A stretch of DNA of 64,000 nt from Macrostomum hystrix (GCA_950097015.1 CATNEN010000033.1:1302001-1366000), one strand, 5' to 3'. Shown: positions 1 to 12,400, counted from the first letter of the stretch. A program made the numbers and translations. Notes: generated by a model from the sequence alone, not told the origin.

Positions 1-600
1 CTCAAGTGATTGGATCATGCTCGATGTGGAACTCAAGGGATTGGATCATGCTCAATGTGGAACTCAAGGGATTGGATCATGCTCGATGTGGAACTCAAGG
101 GATTGGATCATGCTCAATGTGGAACTCAAGGGATTGGATCATGCTCGATGTGGAACTCAAGGGATTGGATCATGCTCGATGTGAAACTCAAGGGATTGGA
201 TCATGCTCGATATGGAACTCAAGTGATTGGATCATGCTCGATGTGGAACTCAAGTGATTGGATCATGCTCGATGTGGAACTCAAGGGATTGGATCTTGCT
301 CGATGTGGAACTCAAGGGATTGGATCATGCTCGATGTGGAACTCAAGAGATTGGATCATGCTCGATGTGGAACTCAAGGGATTGGATCATGCTCGATGTG
401 GAACTCAAGGGAATGGATCTTGCTCGATGTGGAACTCAAGGGATTGGATCATGCTCGATGTGGAACTCAAGGGATTGGATCATGCTCGATGTGGAACTCA
501 AGGGATTGGATCATGCTCGATGTGGAACTCAAGGGATTGGATCATGCTCGATGTGGAACTCAAGTGATTGGATCATGCTCGATGTGGAACTCAAGGGAAT
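1..600. repeat. 31-bp minisatellite array
   Basis: About 19 head-to-tail copies of a 31-bp unit (core ggattggatcatgctcgatg) run from the window edge to about 600, so the array probably continues outside. Copies differ by single substitutions. The overlapping open frames across it are an artefact: 31 is not a multiple of three, yet the unit lacks stops in three frames. Confidence 0.97.
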
Positions 601-1357
601 GGAATGAAGTTGAGCCAATACCTTTCACCAATTCTCACGAAGTCGCGTGAATCAGGCATTATACGACCAGACTGAAATCTGACACCAAATTTAAACAAAA
701 ATGAATAAATAAATGGAATTAACAAGTAGGATAAATTCGGACACAAAAACACAATAAGCGGGCTCGGGCAGAATGTGCGTGGACAAGTCGGATAGCGATG
801 CAGCTTTTGGGACCTCGGGTCGGCGGGAATGTCATTGCTAATCAATTAAGAGCGCAACAGAAGTGAATATTTTTTGCCCGGACTAGTTAGCAAGCAAGTG
901 ATTTGGAATAGAACTCTGCTAAGCAACAATGGCAAACTAAAAATGTAAAAAGCACCCACCCAATATTCGGTTGAATCAAGCCTGGAAACAAAAAGTTACT
1001 GAGCCTAATTGGCAGAAATAGTTTAGTTCGGTAAGTCAATATTACAGACTGATTCTGCAACCAGACCAGCTTGTTTTCTTGTTAAAGACATTAAAGTAAA
1101 TTCAATGTGGCTATCCTGGCATTCTATTTAAATAAATTGGAATATATATAGAGAACGGTCAAGGAGCATTAAAAAGTCCACAATCTAAAAATGTAAAGCC
1201 AAGTGTTTAAAGCTAACAGAGAGACGTCAATAGATAAATAAATAACTTTGCAATAAAAACACTGCTGTCAAAACGAGCTAAAGAACTGTGTTTACTCTAA
1301 AAGTCTCAGGATAACTATGAGAATTTGATTTCTGCTGCTTTGAGAAAGAGTCCTAAT
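601..1357. other. Intergenic, AT-rich, nothing recognised
   Basis: AT-rich DNA without a convincing coding frame. Its right end is probably the 3' flank of the small membrane protein gene. Confidence 0.5.
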
Positions 1358-1363
1358 TTTATT
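1358..1363 (-). promoter_or_regulatory. Candidate polyadenylation signal
   Basis: The minus strand reads AATAAA here, about 50 bp past the stop codon of the small membrane protein gene. Spacing and sequence fit a cleavage and polyadenylation signal. The motif is short and AT-rich, so this is suggestive only. Confidence 0.5.
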
Positions 1364-1412
1364 ATATATATATATTGTTTTAAGTAAAGGACAGCTTGCC
1401 AGACCCGGAAAT

Positions 1413-1655
1413 TCACCGCGCCTTCTTAGCCTGGACTGGCGGCTGCAGCTGCACTTTCTTTGCCATCTCCTTCTCTCGGCGCTGCTGCTTCAGCTTGCGC
1501 TTGTTCTCGGCAGCCTCGCGCTTGTCCTTGTGGTGCTTGTAGAAGCGATAGGCAAAGAAAAGCATCAGGGCGATGACAATGACAGCTGGCAGGATAAAAA
1601 TGCTGTTGTCAATGCCCTCCTTGATTGGACTCTTGGGATTGTTCAGATCGACCAT
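1413..1655 (-). CDS. Small single-pass membrane protein, 80 aa, family unknown
   Basis: An intact 80-residue frame with an ATG start and a GC-rich composition unlike its AT-rich flanks. Residues 1-18 are polar. Residues about 19-37 form one hydrophobic segment (IFILPAVIVIALMLFFAY). The rest is a strongly basic, alanine- and glutamine-rich tail with a probable helical stretch, ending in KKAR. This looks like a small integral membrane protein with a cytosolic basic tail, perhaps of the ER, but I do not recognise the family. A possible 3' splice site (tttgcag) lies about 30 bp upstream of the ATG, so a 5' untranslated exon may exist. A polyadenylation signal lies downstream. A SINE begins about 85 bp upstream of the start codon. 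Confidence 0.7.
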   Translation of the reverse strand: MVDLNNPKSPIKEGIDNSIFILPAVIVIALMLFFAYRFYKHHKDKREAAENKRKLKQQRREKEMAKKVQLQPPVQAKKAR

Positions 1656-1740
1656 TGAGGTGCAGTTGAGGCCTAGCTAGTTGCACTGCAAACACGTAAG
1701 AGTCAAAACTATATTTGACAAAAAAATAATACTATTTTGC

Positions 1741-2092
1741 AGGAGGGCTGCGGGCAATGGCACATCATTTGGTGACACTAGACCCTCAGCCAGCGAGGAG
1801 GCAATTCGGCCCATTTCGCTGACTCCTGAGCACTCAGGCACACATATACTTAATACAGGCAAACCCTCACACAGATGTGTACATCTGCCCTGACTTTCTC
1901 ATCGTCAGGCAGTGTATACTTCACTGTGCGTTGGAGGTTGGCCCTCAAGGGCATAAATTGCACGACAAGCTCCCAAGCCTTCTCTCCGCAGCTGCGCCCC
2001 AAATAAATGGTCGTCATAGGGACCATAGGGATCGAACTTAGGTACTGCGGTGCGAGAGGCAAACTCATTAAGCGCTCTGCCACAGACCCTCT
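1741..2092 (-). mobile_element. tRNA-derived SINE, family A, minus
   Basis: The tRNA-like head lies at the right end, with a B-box-like aagttcgatcc on the minus strand. The body includes the family signature tgcctgacgatgagaaagtc followed by gcagatgtaca. Related copies lie at about 12565, 17818, 18997, 55030 and 59152. Confidence 0.8.
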
Positions 2093-2122
2093 ATATTATT
2101 TGACAATACTGCCTAGATGGTA

Positions 2123-2123
<1 letters not shown>

Positions 2124-2161
<38 letters not shown>
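2124..2161. repeat. (CA)n microsatellite
   Basis: A 38-bp run of CA dinucleotides just beyond the head of the adjacent SINE. Confidence 0.97.
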
Positions 2162-2483
2162 ATTCATGAACAAACACAATTTTGCACACAAAATGTAGTA
2201 TTTTGTAATGCATGTAATTGTAAGCCATGCAACTGTAATCTATGGGAATGATATATATTTAGGTATATATATTTGTGTTCTTTTAAGAAAAAAACAAACA
2301 TCCAATGGTCTAAGCTTCTAAAATCAACTTTAAGTTCAAGTTCATGTTGTAATCATAGGAAATCAAATATAGCATACTGCCAAAAGGCTTGGCAGGATTA
2401 TAACTTGCATCACATGAATCTTTCCAGAGATACAGATATGATTTTGATATAATACCAGATAACCATAGACAACTCAGTTGTTA
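2162..2483. other. AT-rich intergenic spacer
   Basis: No coding or structural signal seen between the microsatellite and the gypsy target duplication. Confidence 0.5.
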
Positions 2484-2488
2484 GGCCT

Positions 2489-2545
2489 TGTAGTGGTCTG
2501 CCTCGCGCACTCACACTCTCCACCCACGCGCCCCTTACATTTGCA
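2489..2545 (+). repeat. Truncated 5' LTR of the gypsy element
   Basis: About 55 bp match the beginning of the 3' LTR (tgtagtggtctgcc onward) with a few substitutions. Similarity then fades and gag-like sequence follows, so most of the LTR and the primer-binding region are gone. Confidence 0.8.
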
Positions 2546-2689
2546 TATTTGATACACGGGCATCAAAGACAAGAAGCAGGCTGCGGCAGTTGCTTCTCTA
2601 CACAGCTGGCGAGGACCTGCAGACTGTCGCCACCGGCCTGACTGAGGCAGATGGCAAAGACGCGGACACCCCTCGTCAAGGCCTTGGAC

Positions 2690-4600
2690 GAGCGAGCACT
2701 TCACCAGCAAGCTGAACCTGCCCTTCACGCAGTATCAGTTCAGGCTCTGCACACAGCGGTCCGGAGAACCCCTGGACGAGTGGCTCCGGCGATTATGAGA
2801 GGCAGCAGACTGCTGTGGCTTTAAAGGCCTTCGCGATTCCCCTGATTTGCGACCAGGCTCATCGCTGGCTGCGGCTCAGAGCAGCTCCGTCGAAAGCTAC
2901 TGGCTATGGACAATGTAGGCCTGAAGCAGGCGCTTCGCGTGGCCAAAGCCATTGAGGCGGAGGAAGCCCAGGCGACCCTTATGGAGGCCAATGGAGCAGC
3001 AGTACAGCATCCTCTGCCGCCATGAGACACGTCTGTCGGCTTCATCAGGACATTGCCCAGCCGGGCAGACGCAGGGGCAGTCCAAGCCAGACGGGAGGCC
3101 CCTCAAGTGCATCCGATGCGGAGCCGCTGGTCACCGCGCATGGAACCCACCCCAGCTGCAGACCACCTACACAAAGGTGTTCGAGTTCCGCTCGTCCGAG
3201 GCCCTCAGCACCCTGGGGGCCTGCATCCTACAGGTCTCAGTCAACCAGTCCAGCAAGATGGTCCGCTTCATTGTTGTGCCAGGCAAAGGCACCAACATCC
3301 TCAGACGGGAGGCTTTCATATCGCTCCGCCTCTTGAGCCTGGGCCCGCAAGTCCAAGCTATTGCGACCAGTGAGGCAGAGAACCCGGCGATCCTGGCGAT
3401 AGCCAAGGGCTTCCCCGAGGTCTTTAAGGGCCTGGGCAAGGTTAAGGACGTCTCGGTGCAAATCAACATTAAGCCAGATGCCAGGCAAGTCTGCCACCCA
3501 CCGTCAAGGGTCCCAGTGCACCTCCAGGAAGCGCTAGATCCCGAGCTGGACGAGCAGGAGCAGCTAGGTATCATTCAGCCTGTTGAGGGCCCGACACCTT
3601 GGGTCAGCTGCATTGTCGTTGTGCCGAAGGTGGACGGCAAAAGCATTTGCATCACCCAGGACCTGCGAGACGTGAACAAGGCAGCCCTGAGAGAGCGACA
3701 CCAAATCCCAACATTTGAGGAGGCAATCAGCGACATGGTGGGATCAACGATCTTCACCAAGCTCGACATCTTCAAGGCGTTTCACCAGATCGAGATCAGC
3801 GAAGAGAGCCGCAAGTGTTCACAACTTCCCGGGAATGTGGCAGCTCACACGCCTGAGCATGGGATTCGCATTGGCATCGTAGATCCTTCAGCGCGTGATG
3901 CAGACGGTGCTGGCGGGCCTGGCGAGCGTCAAATGGATCCACGATGACATCATCATCCACAGCCAGGACCTGGAGGTTCACAGACGGCATGTCGCTGCCT
4001 GCCTGACCAGACTTCGAGACCACTGTATCACCTTAAACGGCAGCAAGTGCTGCTGGGGCATCACCAGAGCCAAGTTCATGGCCATGACGCTGTCCAAGTT
4101 TGGAATCCAGCCGTCGAGCGAGAAGATCGCCGAGCTGCAGGCCTTTACGGAACCCCAGTTGGTCAAGGAAGTGCGGTCATTCCTAGGCCCGGCCAACCAC
4201 CTAGAGAAGTTCATGCTGCAGCTCGCCAACAAAGCTGAGCCAGCTCCTGGCGGCTCACACGCAATGGCTAGGAGTTTGTCTGGGACAGCGTGAAGTGCAA
4301 CGTACTTCACAAGCAAGGAGTTCCAGGAATTTGTCGACGGCCTCGGTGTCAAGCATCGCAGGGTCACGCCGCTCTACCTGGCAGCGAACGGCGAGGTAGA
4401 GCACTTCAACCACAGTCTCGGCAAGGCCGCCAATGCTGCCGCAGCCGAGGGCAAAGACTGGCGAAGGGCCATCCACGAGTGGCTGCTTGGCTACCGGAAC
4501 TCGGTACACCACAACACGGACCATTCGCCCAACGACCTGATGTTCAACAGAGCCGTCGGCGATGTTCTGCCCTCCGGCCCCACAAAGCAGCGTGTCAGCG
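2690..4600 (+). pseudogene. Gypsy gag-pol remnant
   Basis: Around 2705-2815 a gag-like segment reads FTQYQFRLCTQRSGEPLDEW and then hits a stop. A zinc-knuckle-like CIRCGAAGH lies near 3110; its last cysteine is not seen. Reverse transcriptase motifs follow at 3590-3800 (PWVSCIVVVPK, then FTKLDIFKAFHQI). A frame change near 3830 leads to WIHDDIII at about 3935, the polymerase active-site motif. Near 4290 the sequence jumps directly to the end of the integrase core (KHRRVTPLYLAANGEVE) with its catalytic glutamate. RNase H and the first integrase catalytic residues are absent. Degraded and non-functional; described only. Confidence 0.88.
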
Positions 4601-4763
4601 CGGGAGGCAGCTACAGCGACACGACCAGCTCTACAAGCAGGCGATGCGGCACGCTGCGGACAAGCGCCAGGCAGCGGTCCCACATGGCATCAAAGTGGGC
4701 ACACGGGTCCTGCTCAGGAACCGCGGCCAGGTCATTTTTTTTCTCATTTCGGGGGGGGAGAGA

Positions 4764-4982
4764 TGTAGTGGTCTGCCTTGCGCACTCACACTCTCCACTC
4801 ACGCACCCTTACAAATGCTATTTGTGTAACACCTCACCTGCACTCACACTCCGCCCACATGCCCTGACAAATGCTATTGCATAACGCCTCACCCGCACGT
4901 GGCGGCGTACAATATATATAGCAGATGCATGGTCCACAGAGGCCTGTGAAGCTTTCTCTTACCACTTAATGACTGCACTACA
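4764..4982 (+). repeat. 3' LTR, 219 bp
   Basis: The LTR starts TGTAGTG and ends CACTACA, an inverted terminal match that includes the usual TG...CA ends. It carries a TATA-like run (aatatatata) near 4912, plausible for LTR promoter activity. Confidence 0.88.
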
Positions 4983-6753
4983 GGCCTATATACTTTTTCA
5001 TATATCTAACTCATACATGCGCAACACCTGGCCGAGCCGGCCGAACCGGCCGGGTGAAACGAGGGCCAAGCAAGGTAAGTCGCAAAAACCAATCGACCAA
5101 GCGCAAAAAAATCAAAGGGGGGACCAAGGGACAAAAAAGGAAGGCGTGAAGAAAAGAAAAAAGGGGAGAGAAAAAGAGAGCAAATGAGAGCAAACTAAGT
5201 CGTAAATAGAGCAATGAAACGAACTAAGTCGCAAATGAGAGCAAAAACTAAGTCGCAAGGCCGGCTAAGATTTGGGAGGTTGCGCATGTATGATCTAACT
5301 CCTAAAGTGCAATTAAGCTTAGACACATTGGGCCTACTTAGGCAACATGGCAGCATGAATTAAAAAAATTAATACATGAAACAACAGGATTGCCAGTAGC
5401 TATAGCTAACACAACTTACATTATGATTGAAATAAAACATTTTTGAATAATCTACTATGGAGAAACTATTGGACTTTGACAATAATGAATATTGAAGCTA
5501 TTTAATGTTTACATTATTGCACAAACTTGCACAAGAGTAAGCATAGGACTTTTCTTTGTCAGTTGTATTGTTATGTTTTGAGTATACTGATGTGTCATAG
5601 GCCAGTGTACAGAACAGATGTGATATGCCATGAATGTGTGCCAATGTGCACTGGTGTGTGATACAAGGTCAGTGTGCACAAGAATCTTCTGAACAAACTG
5701 CCACATTGACTAGCTAGCCTGGCTACGCTAGCTATCAATAAAAAAACATATTGTTTTGCTTGCTGTAATTAGCTAGATATTAATTTGTTTGTGATTAGTT
5801 TTGTGGGCATATAGGGGCCTATACATTTTATTTGTGATTGTGAATAATGATTTGCATAGATTTATAAAATAGTCCATGAAAAACAAACATGGCAACTCAA
5901 GTGCTAGTAAAGCCTTTTTGCTTTCCTAAAATAAGGAATAGCTAGCTACTAAAATACACTAAGGTTAATATGACTTATGAGCAATTAATACAATAAATAC
6001 ATTGAATAACTTCATATTTCTTTCATATAGCTTTAAATATAATTAGCTTTATCTTTAATATAAAAAATAAAGTCCTAATACTAGGAATACTATATTAGAC
6101 CCAAGCCAAAAAGTTAAGACTTTGACACAATAGCAAATGCATGCAAGCTACAAAGGCCTTTAGTTATGTCTATACATTTCATCATGTCTTTTTTATTCAG
6201 CAACTGAATAGGCCAAGTTCAGCTTCGAATTTTGTTAAATATTTATTGATGTGCTTGTCTTGCGGCCTACATAGATGCACTTGAGTCTTGAGCCCCACAA
6301 TACATCCGTAACATGAAGTTTCGAAACAAGGCTATGTCTACTTCAAAGCTTTACTTTATAATTTTTAGTTTTCGTTTTAACTTATTAAGCAGACAAGATT
6401 TTATGTTTTAGTATATTCGATTTTAAGATTCAAGCACAGAAACACAACAGGACTGTTTTCTCCTTAAATATGTAAAGACGTTCAACACAAAAATCGATTT
6501 AGGGGTACACAAGATTGATTTAATTATGAAATTCATGGAATTCAGGCAATGCTTTAAAAAAGTACAGCAACTTTGCTCCGATAAAACAAAATAAATGTGC
6601 AGCTTATGCTACTGGACTGAAGCGGCACCATTCTATCTATCCTAGCCAAATGAGTACTTTCACGATACATAAAGAAACCTCGAGTAGGTCGTGGAGAATC
6701 TTTTCCGAACGAAATTCCAAAGCTTCTATGCTCGGATTATTTGAATGGCCTAA
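4983..6753. other. AT-rich intergenic region
   Basis: No gene recognised. Between about 5180 and 5265 there is a short imperfect repeat built on aactaagtcgcaaatgagag. The rest is AT-rich, with many stops in all frames. Confidence 0.5.
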
Positions 6754-7215
6754 GTTCTCTACGCCTTCGAATTCAGTGTTGAGGTTGGGGTTGGCGCTGA
6801 TACACAGATATATAAAGAGCGAGAGGGCAACGTTGGGCTGGAGATTCGATTTGGCAACGCGGCGTGGGACCTATTCGACAAGCAGCTTGATCTGACAGTT
6901 TCAAGACGTTGTGCCTGGATTCCATTTGGGAGAGATGACGGTGGAATTTTGATTGGAGTCATAGACTATTTTTTGCGCACAGTTCGTTCAAATCGTATAC
7001 GCAGTTATCCTAAAGTTGCTTTTTTATGTCTAAATTCTGGTATCCTTACCCGACTTGCCGTGTTTCGGCAGTGTGTAAACGTGACACTAGAAAGTATTTT
7101 TTATTATGAATACGCGGACCTGGCCGATATTGAGTTGGTCATGGGCTTCACCTGTTATCACCATGAGATTCGGAGAACCCTTTGCACCAACTTCGCAATT
7201 GGTCTGCAGCCATGA
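6754..7215 (+). other. Unassigned open frame of about 154 codons
   Basis: One frame stays open from just after a stop at 6751 to the stop at 7213-7215, in DNA otherwise full of stops. It reads through stretches such as GLEIRFGNAAWDLFDK and GGILIGVIDYFLRTV, which look more protein-like than chance. There is no ATG near its 5' end, so if real it is an exon or a fragment of an old mobile element. I recognise no family. Confidence 0.25.
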
Positions 7216-7439
7216 CTATGGGTGGAATTGGCCCGCAATCGTGGTAGTTCGGCGAGTCGGAGCATTTTGATGCTTTCTCTTCAAAATCCACGGGGGCATT
7301 GTTGTGTGTGCAGGGTTCTATTCTATTTGTACTACAAGCTCACACAAAATTGTAATTTGAAGAGATTTGTTGATGGTCTGAAGAGACAGAACTTTGTCGG
7401 AGGTGTTTAGGAGGCTGTAGCCTAATTAGGAGGCAGAAA

Positions 7440-7746
7440 CAAAGAGGTTGTAGCCTAGTGGTTAGAGCGTCAGACTCACGACTTGAAGGTCGGGGGTTCG
7501 ATTCCCGACTCCACTGGAACAATTTGTGTCCTTTAGCAAGTACACTTAACTCTGCAGTGCTTCAGTTCACCCAGCTGTTAAATGGGTACCAGAATCAGCT
7601 GGGATAATTGAAGGTGGGCCGTGTGGCGTCCCCCCAGTCCATGGACTGAACAGCTGTACGCAGCGCGCAATAGCTGCGGCTGTGCTGTTGGCTGCACATC
7701 TGACCCAATTGGGCCAGGTGTAATCAATTATTATTATTATTATTAA
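7440..7746 (+). mobile_element. tRNA-derived SINE, family B
   Basis: The head has a good A box (tagcctagtgg) and a perfect B box (ggttcgattcc), the internal RNA polymerase III promoter of a tRNA. The acceptor stem does not pair, so this is a SINE and not a tRNA gene. The body carries the family marks cttcagttcacccagctgtt and ccccccagtccatggactga, and the element ends in an ATT repeat. Related copies lie at about 20120, 58160 and 59836. Confidence 0.85.
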
Positions 7747-9457
7747 TTAGGAGGCTGCGCATTTTGTAGAGCATATCCATTGTTGTAGTATATACTTTGT
7801 AAAGCGTAGATATGATTTGATGTTTCATTATACCATACTTTTCTTAAATCCTATGTTTTTAATATGAATGCTTGTGATTGTTTTGGGAAATTAAATATAA
7901 TAAGTTATAATTGACTTGTCTAGTCTTATCCGCAATTATATCGGTAGTTTGACTGCATGAGAGGTGTTCAGTTGATATATTACTTGATACGCAGGATACT
8001 ACATGTAATATATCGTGACAAATCTCTGCGCGTTTGGGACTAGGAGGCTAGGAATGGTCTCCTATGTGGATTTGTAGGACTTGCAATCCCAATTCAGCGA
8101 GAAAAATATTCAGAGCTAGGGCCTAAATTGTGATTCTTGTAAAAAAGGTCTGTAAATATAAAATTTTCCGCTTTTATATTTTACACAAAAATTCATGGGT
8201 GGGGTTTAGATATAATAGTAGGACATGGAAAAAGTGAAGCTTAATATATGTACTTTTGGTGGATCAATCTCGTTGGTTTCGCTAGGTGAAAGGTTCGTTT
8301 ACCTCAGAAAATATGTTGCATTACTTATCATGACTGTCGTTAGAAAAAGAAATAAGATGAATTTAGCAATTTAAGCTAGATTGTTGCCTCAACGAAATTG
8401 TAAAAACGCCCGTTAACAAAGCTTCTTATCTTGTTTTGTGATCTTATGACCAGTGGTTATTAGTTCGGTGTTAATCAAAGTGCGCCAGGTTACGAAACAC
8501 GATCTCGAAAATGAACAATGTTAAATACTTGAAAAGAGTCCAATCTAGCCACAAGAGGAAACGGGCTGACAGAGCTACTCTAAGAAGCGCATGCATTTAT
8601 ACAGTAAAAGTGCCTATTCGTAATTCTACATGGTCTGTGCTGTTAAAGAATTAAAAAAAGTAGCTCGATCAGAATTCATCCAGCACTCCAAAGGGTGCCA
8701 AATAGTGCTTCTGGTTACAAGGTAATGAAGTGCAAAGAGCTAAAAGCCAGGTGCTGTTTTAAACAACCGACAAAACTATACGAACAAGCGAAAAATAATT
8801 ATTTCAGTTATCCCACATAAATTTAACGCTATCTGCAATGCTGTTGGTAGTTTCTTTATAAAAACTCCTTAAAGTATGTTTTAAAGTCACCATATAGTAA
8901 ATAATATTTAGAGTTGGGTCGCCAGGTGCAGGAGGCCATCACTGTATTTGGACCTCCAATCAAGAAGGGTATTTTCTATAGGCCCCCCAAAAGTTGTATT
9001 AGTAATACGTCCTAATTGTACCATAGACATTCGTGCTTGAGTTCAAAGTCCATCGTTTTTATGATAAATTGAAATTGTTGGATCACGCATCAAGAGTACG
9101 CCTTTGTATGCAAAACGTCAGCAGACATTTTTCTAGTTGATGCTCATATTATGCTGGATGCAGTAAAAAGCTAGCTGAAAAACCAGTTTCTTTACAATAT
9201 TCAGAATTTCTTCACGAGAGGAATGATAAGCCTAGCTCAAGCTGCTATTCTACAAGAGAAATGTACGTTAAGAATAAAAAATTGTCATTATGCTTGTTCA
9301 TTGTAGAATTTTCGTGCTGAACACAAGCGCTGTAGATACCCGAACGGAAACTTTGCGAAATAAAACTTGAACATCGGAGGAGCGTTTCTGAGTCGCCTCA
9401 GAAATACTAAAATCAGCAGTTAGAAGAAGTCCAACACTTTCGTACCACCTTCACGCC
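7747..9457. other. AT-rich intergenic region, 3' flank of the SCYL2-like gene
   Basis: No gene seen. A ~45-bp segment at about 8945-8996 (gggtattttctataggcccc) recurs at about 10275-10331 inside the SCYL2-like gene and probably marks an unnamed dispersed repeat. Confidence 0.5.
8945..8996. repeat. Dispersed repeat copy 1
   Basis: This segment shares about 45 nearly identical bases with 10275-10331, including ctataggccccccaaaagtt. The flanks differ. Confidence 0.7.
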
Positions 9458-12400
9458 TCAGCCGGGCTTGCTGGCTCCGCCGAACAGGTTCATCTGAAAC
9501 GACAATTATCCAGGCGTTGAGCACAGGTAAAAACGTTTTATAATTGAATAAATCATCAGTTACGAGTAAATTACCCATTAATTTACGCATTGCGTTTTTT
9601 CAAATTAACAACTGTTGTAAATTCTCGATTTTCTCTAACTAAAAAAGTTGACGTTTTTCTTTATAAGTACATTTATTCGTTAATCGCTAACAAAGCGCAA
9701 GATTTTTATTAAAATCTAGACAGCGAGTGTGAACAAGCCAAATAACAGTACGTGTGAAAATTAGCAGATAATATAGTTTTGTTATTTTTTAATTTTTAAC
9801 TCTAAACGTTTTTAGTATTATTTTAAAGAGCCAGAAAAGTGTGAAACTTTACTAGGCCGAAGAAAGATAATAATATACTGAAAACAATAAACGATTAGGT
9901 TAACCCCAAAAGTCAACGATGAAATTTTGAAATATTCCGAGTTTTTAGATTGGATAGATAATGGAACGATTTTTAACAGTTTTGTGTTGAAACGTACCAC
10001 CGTGTCGCTGAGGGCGTTGAAACTGGAGCGCCTGGCGTTGTTTGGCGCCACTACCCAGTCGGTCCTGTACAGTGAACAGTGAAACGATTCGCTGTCGCTT
10101 TCGAGTTTCAGAGCGATTTCAGAGTTTGGTCATGAACAGTCAAGGCTTCCGACCTGGTGCTGTGTTCTGTACCCCCGGGACTGAGTTTTAATTGGCTGGC
10201 CATCTTGTTTTCATACTCTCCTTGCTCCCCTCAGCTCAATCAGCTTTGTCCTCCCCTCTGCATGATTGGTCTGGGGTTTTGTCAAGCCTCCAACCAAGAA
10301 GGGTATTTTCTATAGGCCCCCCAAAAGTTGGCGCCTATTGGCTCAATTTTACCCCATTCTGCTCGCGAAGCTCACTCTCTCCCAGCTCTTTGGGTTGCTC
10401 GTCTATAGCCTTTTTATTAGTTTATGGTACAAAGCACAGTTATTGCCAGCCGTTAAGGCAATCTCTTAGGCAGACTCTAAGGGTAAGCAGTGTCCGTACA
10501 TTGTCTGGCTACCCGACCCAACAACGCTTGCAGAGGAAGTAAAACAGTGCGTCACCGTACTTTGGGCTGGGGTACCAAACAAGCTCGAACCAATCATATT
10601 CATCATACTTCCTCCATGAGTGAAACCCCTGAGACATACCGTAGCCGTGCTCTGTGTGGACGGCCGACGACTGCCAGGCTTGGAACCGTTTGGTGTAACA
10701 AACGGAATTTCCACGTTGGGCCCGACGGCTGTGATCCCTCCGCCGCTGCCGGCGCCCATCTGATTCGTCAGGCTGTGCCGTCGCTGCTGCACCGAGGGTA
10801 TCGACAGCGTGAAACTTCGGTTCGCCTCATCCTGTAAGAACAATAGTTTTTCGGTATTTAAATCGCAAGCCTCTACAGGCCTGGATCAGAAAGCAGAAAG
10901 GAAGGTTTTTAAACTCGAATAACACAACGCTCAGTGAATGATTTGGCTCGTTGCAGTAACAAATTTAGTTTAACTGCACGCTCCCATGTAGTGGAGCACA
11001 TTGGCTTTAACCCAAAAGATGCCTATACATCAGATCAATCTACAATGTAACTGTGCATATTTGCTAATTAGCAATGGCCCTGAAAGTCTTTCAAGTAAAA
11101 CTTTGCCCAAAAGGTGATCGTCGTTCGATGATTGACAAAAAAGTTTGACGATGCGAATGAAGGTTACTAGTAATGCTTTGCAAGCTTTTTTAATCTATGT
11201 ACTTAGCCTAAGCGGGATCCTGGCATACAAAAGGCACTGGAAATATAAGTTTGGTCTTCGTATTGTGTTAGTACTCCAAATCGAGTGCGAAACGAGTATT
11301 TGCCTCTGCTTCCATGCATTAAAAAGTTCAATAAACGTCCAACATAAATTTAGAAAAAATGTCAAGAACGGAGGCAAATTCAGAGATTAAACAACGCTGA
11401 AAGCACAGTAAATGGCTCATGGGATTCAGGAACCCCCATAGTGAACGGTACGTACTGCATGAGGTCATGGGTACTTTGACATCGATGGCTCTCGCGATCT
11501 TTAAAAGCAAATATGCCTGCAGAGCGAGAGACAATAAGCAAGATCCCTGGCTGCGAAAAATAGTCCGCACGACTAGGATGCGTGATGACGCAGAGATTAA
11601 CAAAACAATGAACCTGACACAATGACGGACACACTGGATGGCGGTTGGGTTGTACAACTCGAATAATTAGACACTGGGTACAGGACACGGATAACGCGAG
11701 TTAAACTGTTAACCTGTATTATCATAGCTAATAGTCTTCTAAAATTAAGTTTTCTAAACCCAACACTTTGATCTGCTCAATTGGTTTATTTAAATTTCGT
11801 TTAATTTAAATAATTCTGATCTGAGACAAGCTGAATGACAGCAGTCCCTGAAAGAACATTAAGTTGTGGCTAATGCACTTCACTCCCATACAACTAGCAC
11901 AATCCCATGGCCTAAATGCAGTCTGGATTTACAGCTGCGGATGCAGCAGCCATGCTGGATTCAGCGTGCGGAGCGGTCGTGATGATGACGGGCACTGAAA
12001 GCGAGTGCTGAGGTGGCGGCGGCGGCTGCTGCACCGCCATCTGCCTCAACTGGCGGAGACTCTCGGGCAGGTTGGCTCGTATCGCCGTCTTAAGCAGCGA
12101 ATCTCCGCTGCTGGCTGCCGCGGCTACCGGTGAGTTCGGCTGATTTTCAGTTGTTCAGGTGAGATAGTTAGTATGGTGCTTGGGACTTTCTACTCTAACT
12201 GAATGCACTGGTTAGTGAGACAAAATTAACTGTAAAACCTCACGAGGAAATAATATAATGCGATCAATTTCTAAAGGTTTCGATAAACTAAGATTAGTAA
12301 ATTGACTAGCTTAGCTTGTAAGACAAATTCTATCACGTTAGGAGGGCTTCAGGAGGGGACATAGGGGCTGTACTTTGAATAAATAAGCTTAAAAATCTCA

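Larger units (their letters stand above)
2489..4982 (+). mobile_element. Ty3/gypsy LTR retrotransposon, internally deleted
   Basis: The element is bounded by TGTAGTG at the left and CACTACA at the right. Both sides are flanked by the same 5-bp word GGCCT (2484-2488 and 4983-4987), the target duplication size usual for Ty3/gypsy. A purine tract (4751-4763) touches the 3' LTR, as expected for the plus-strand primer. The inside codes for a gag end, reverse transcriptase and the C-terminal half of an integrase, but RNase H and most of the integrase are missing and frames are broken. The 5' LTR keeps only its first ~55 bp. This copy cannot move on its own. Confidence 0.92.

Noticed and set aside
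7447-7520. A tRNA gene
   Set aside because: A and B boxes are good but the acceptor stem does not pair and a SINE body follows, so it is a SINE head. The same applies to 12571, 19000 and 59152.
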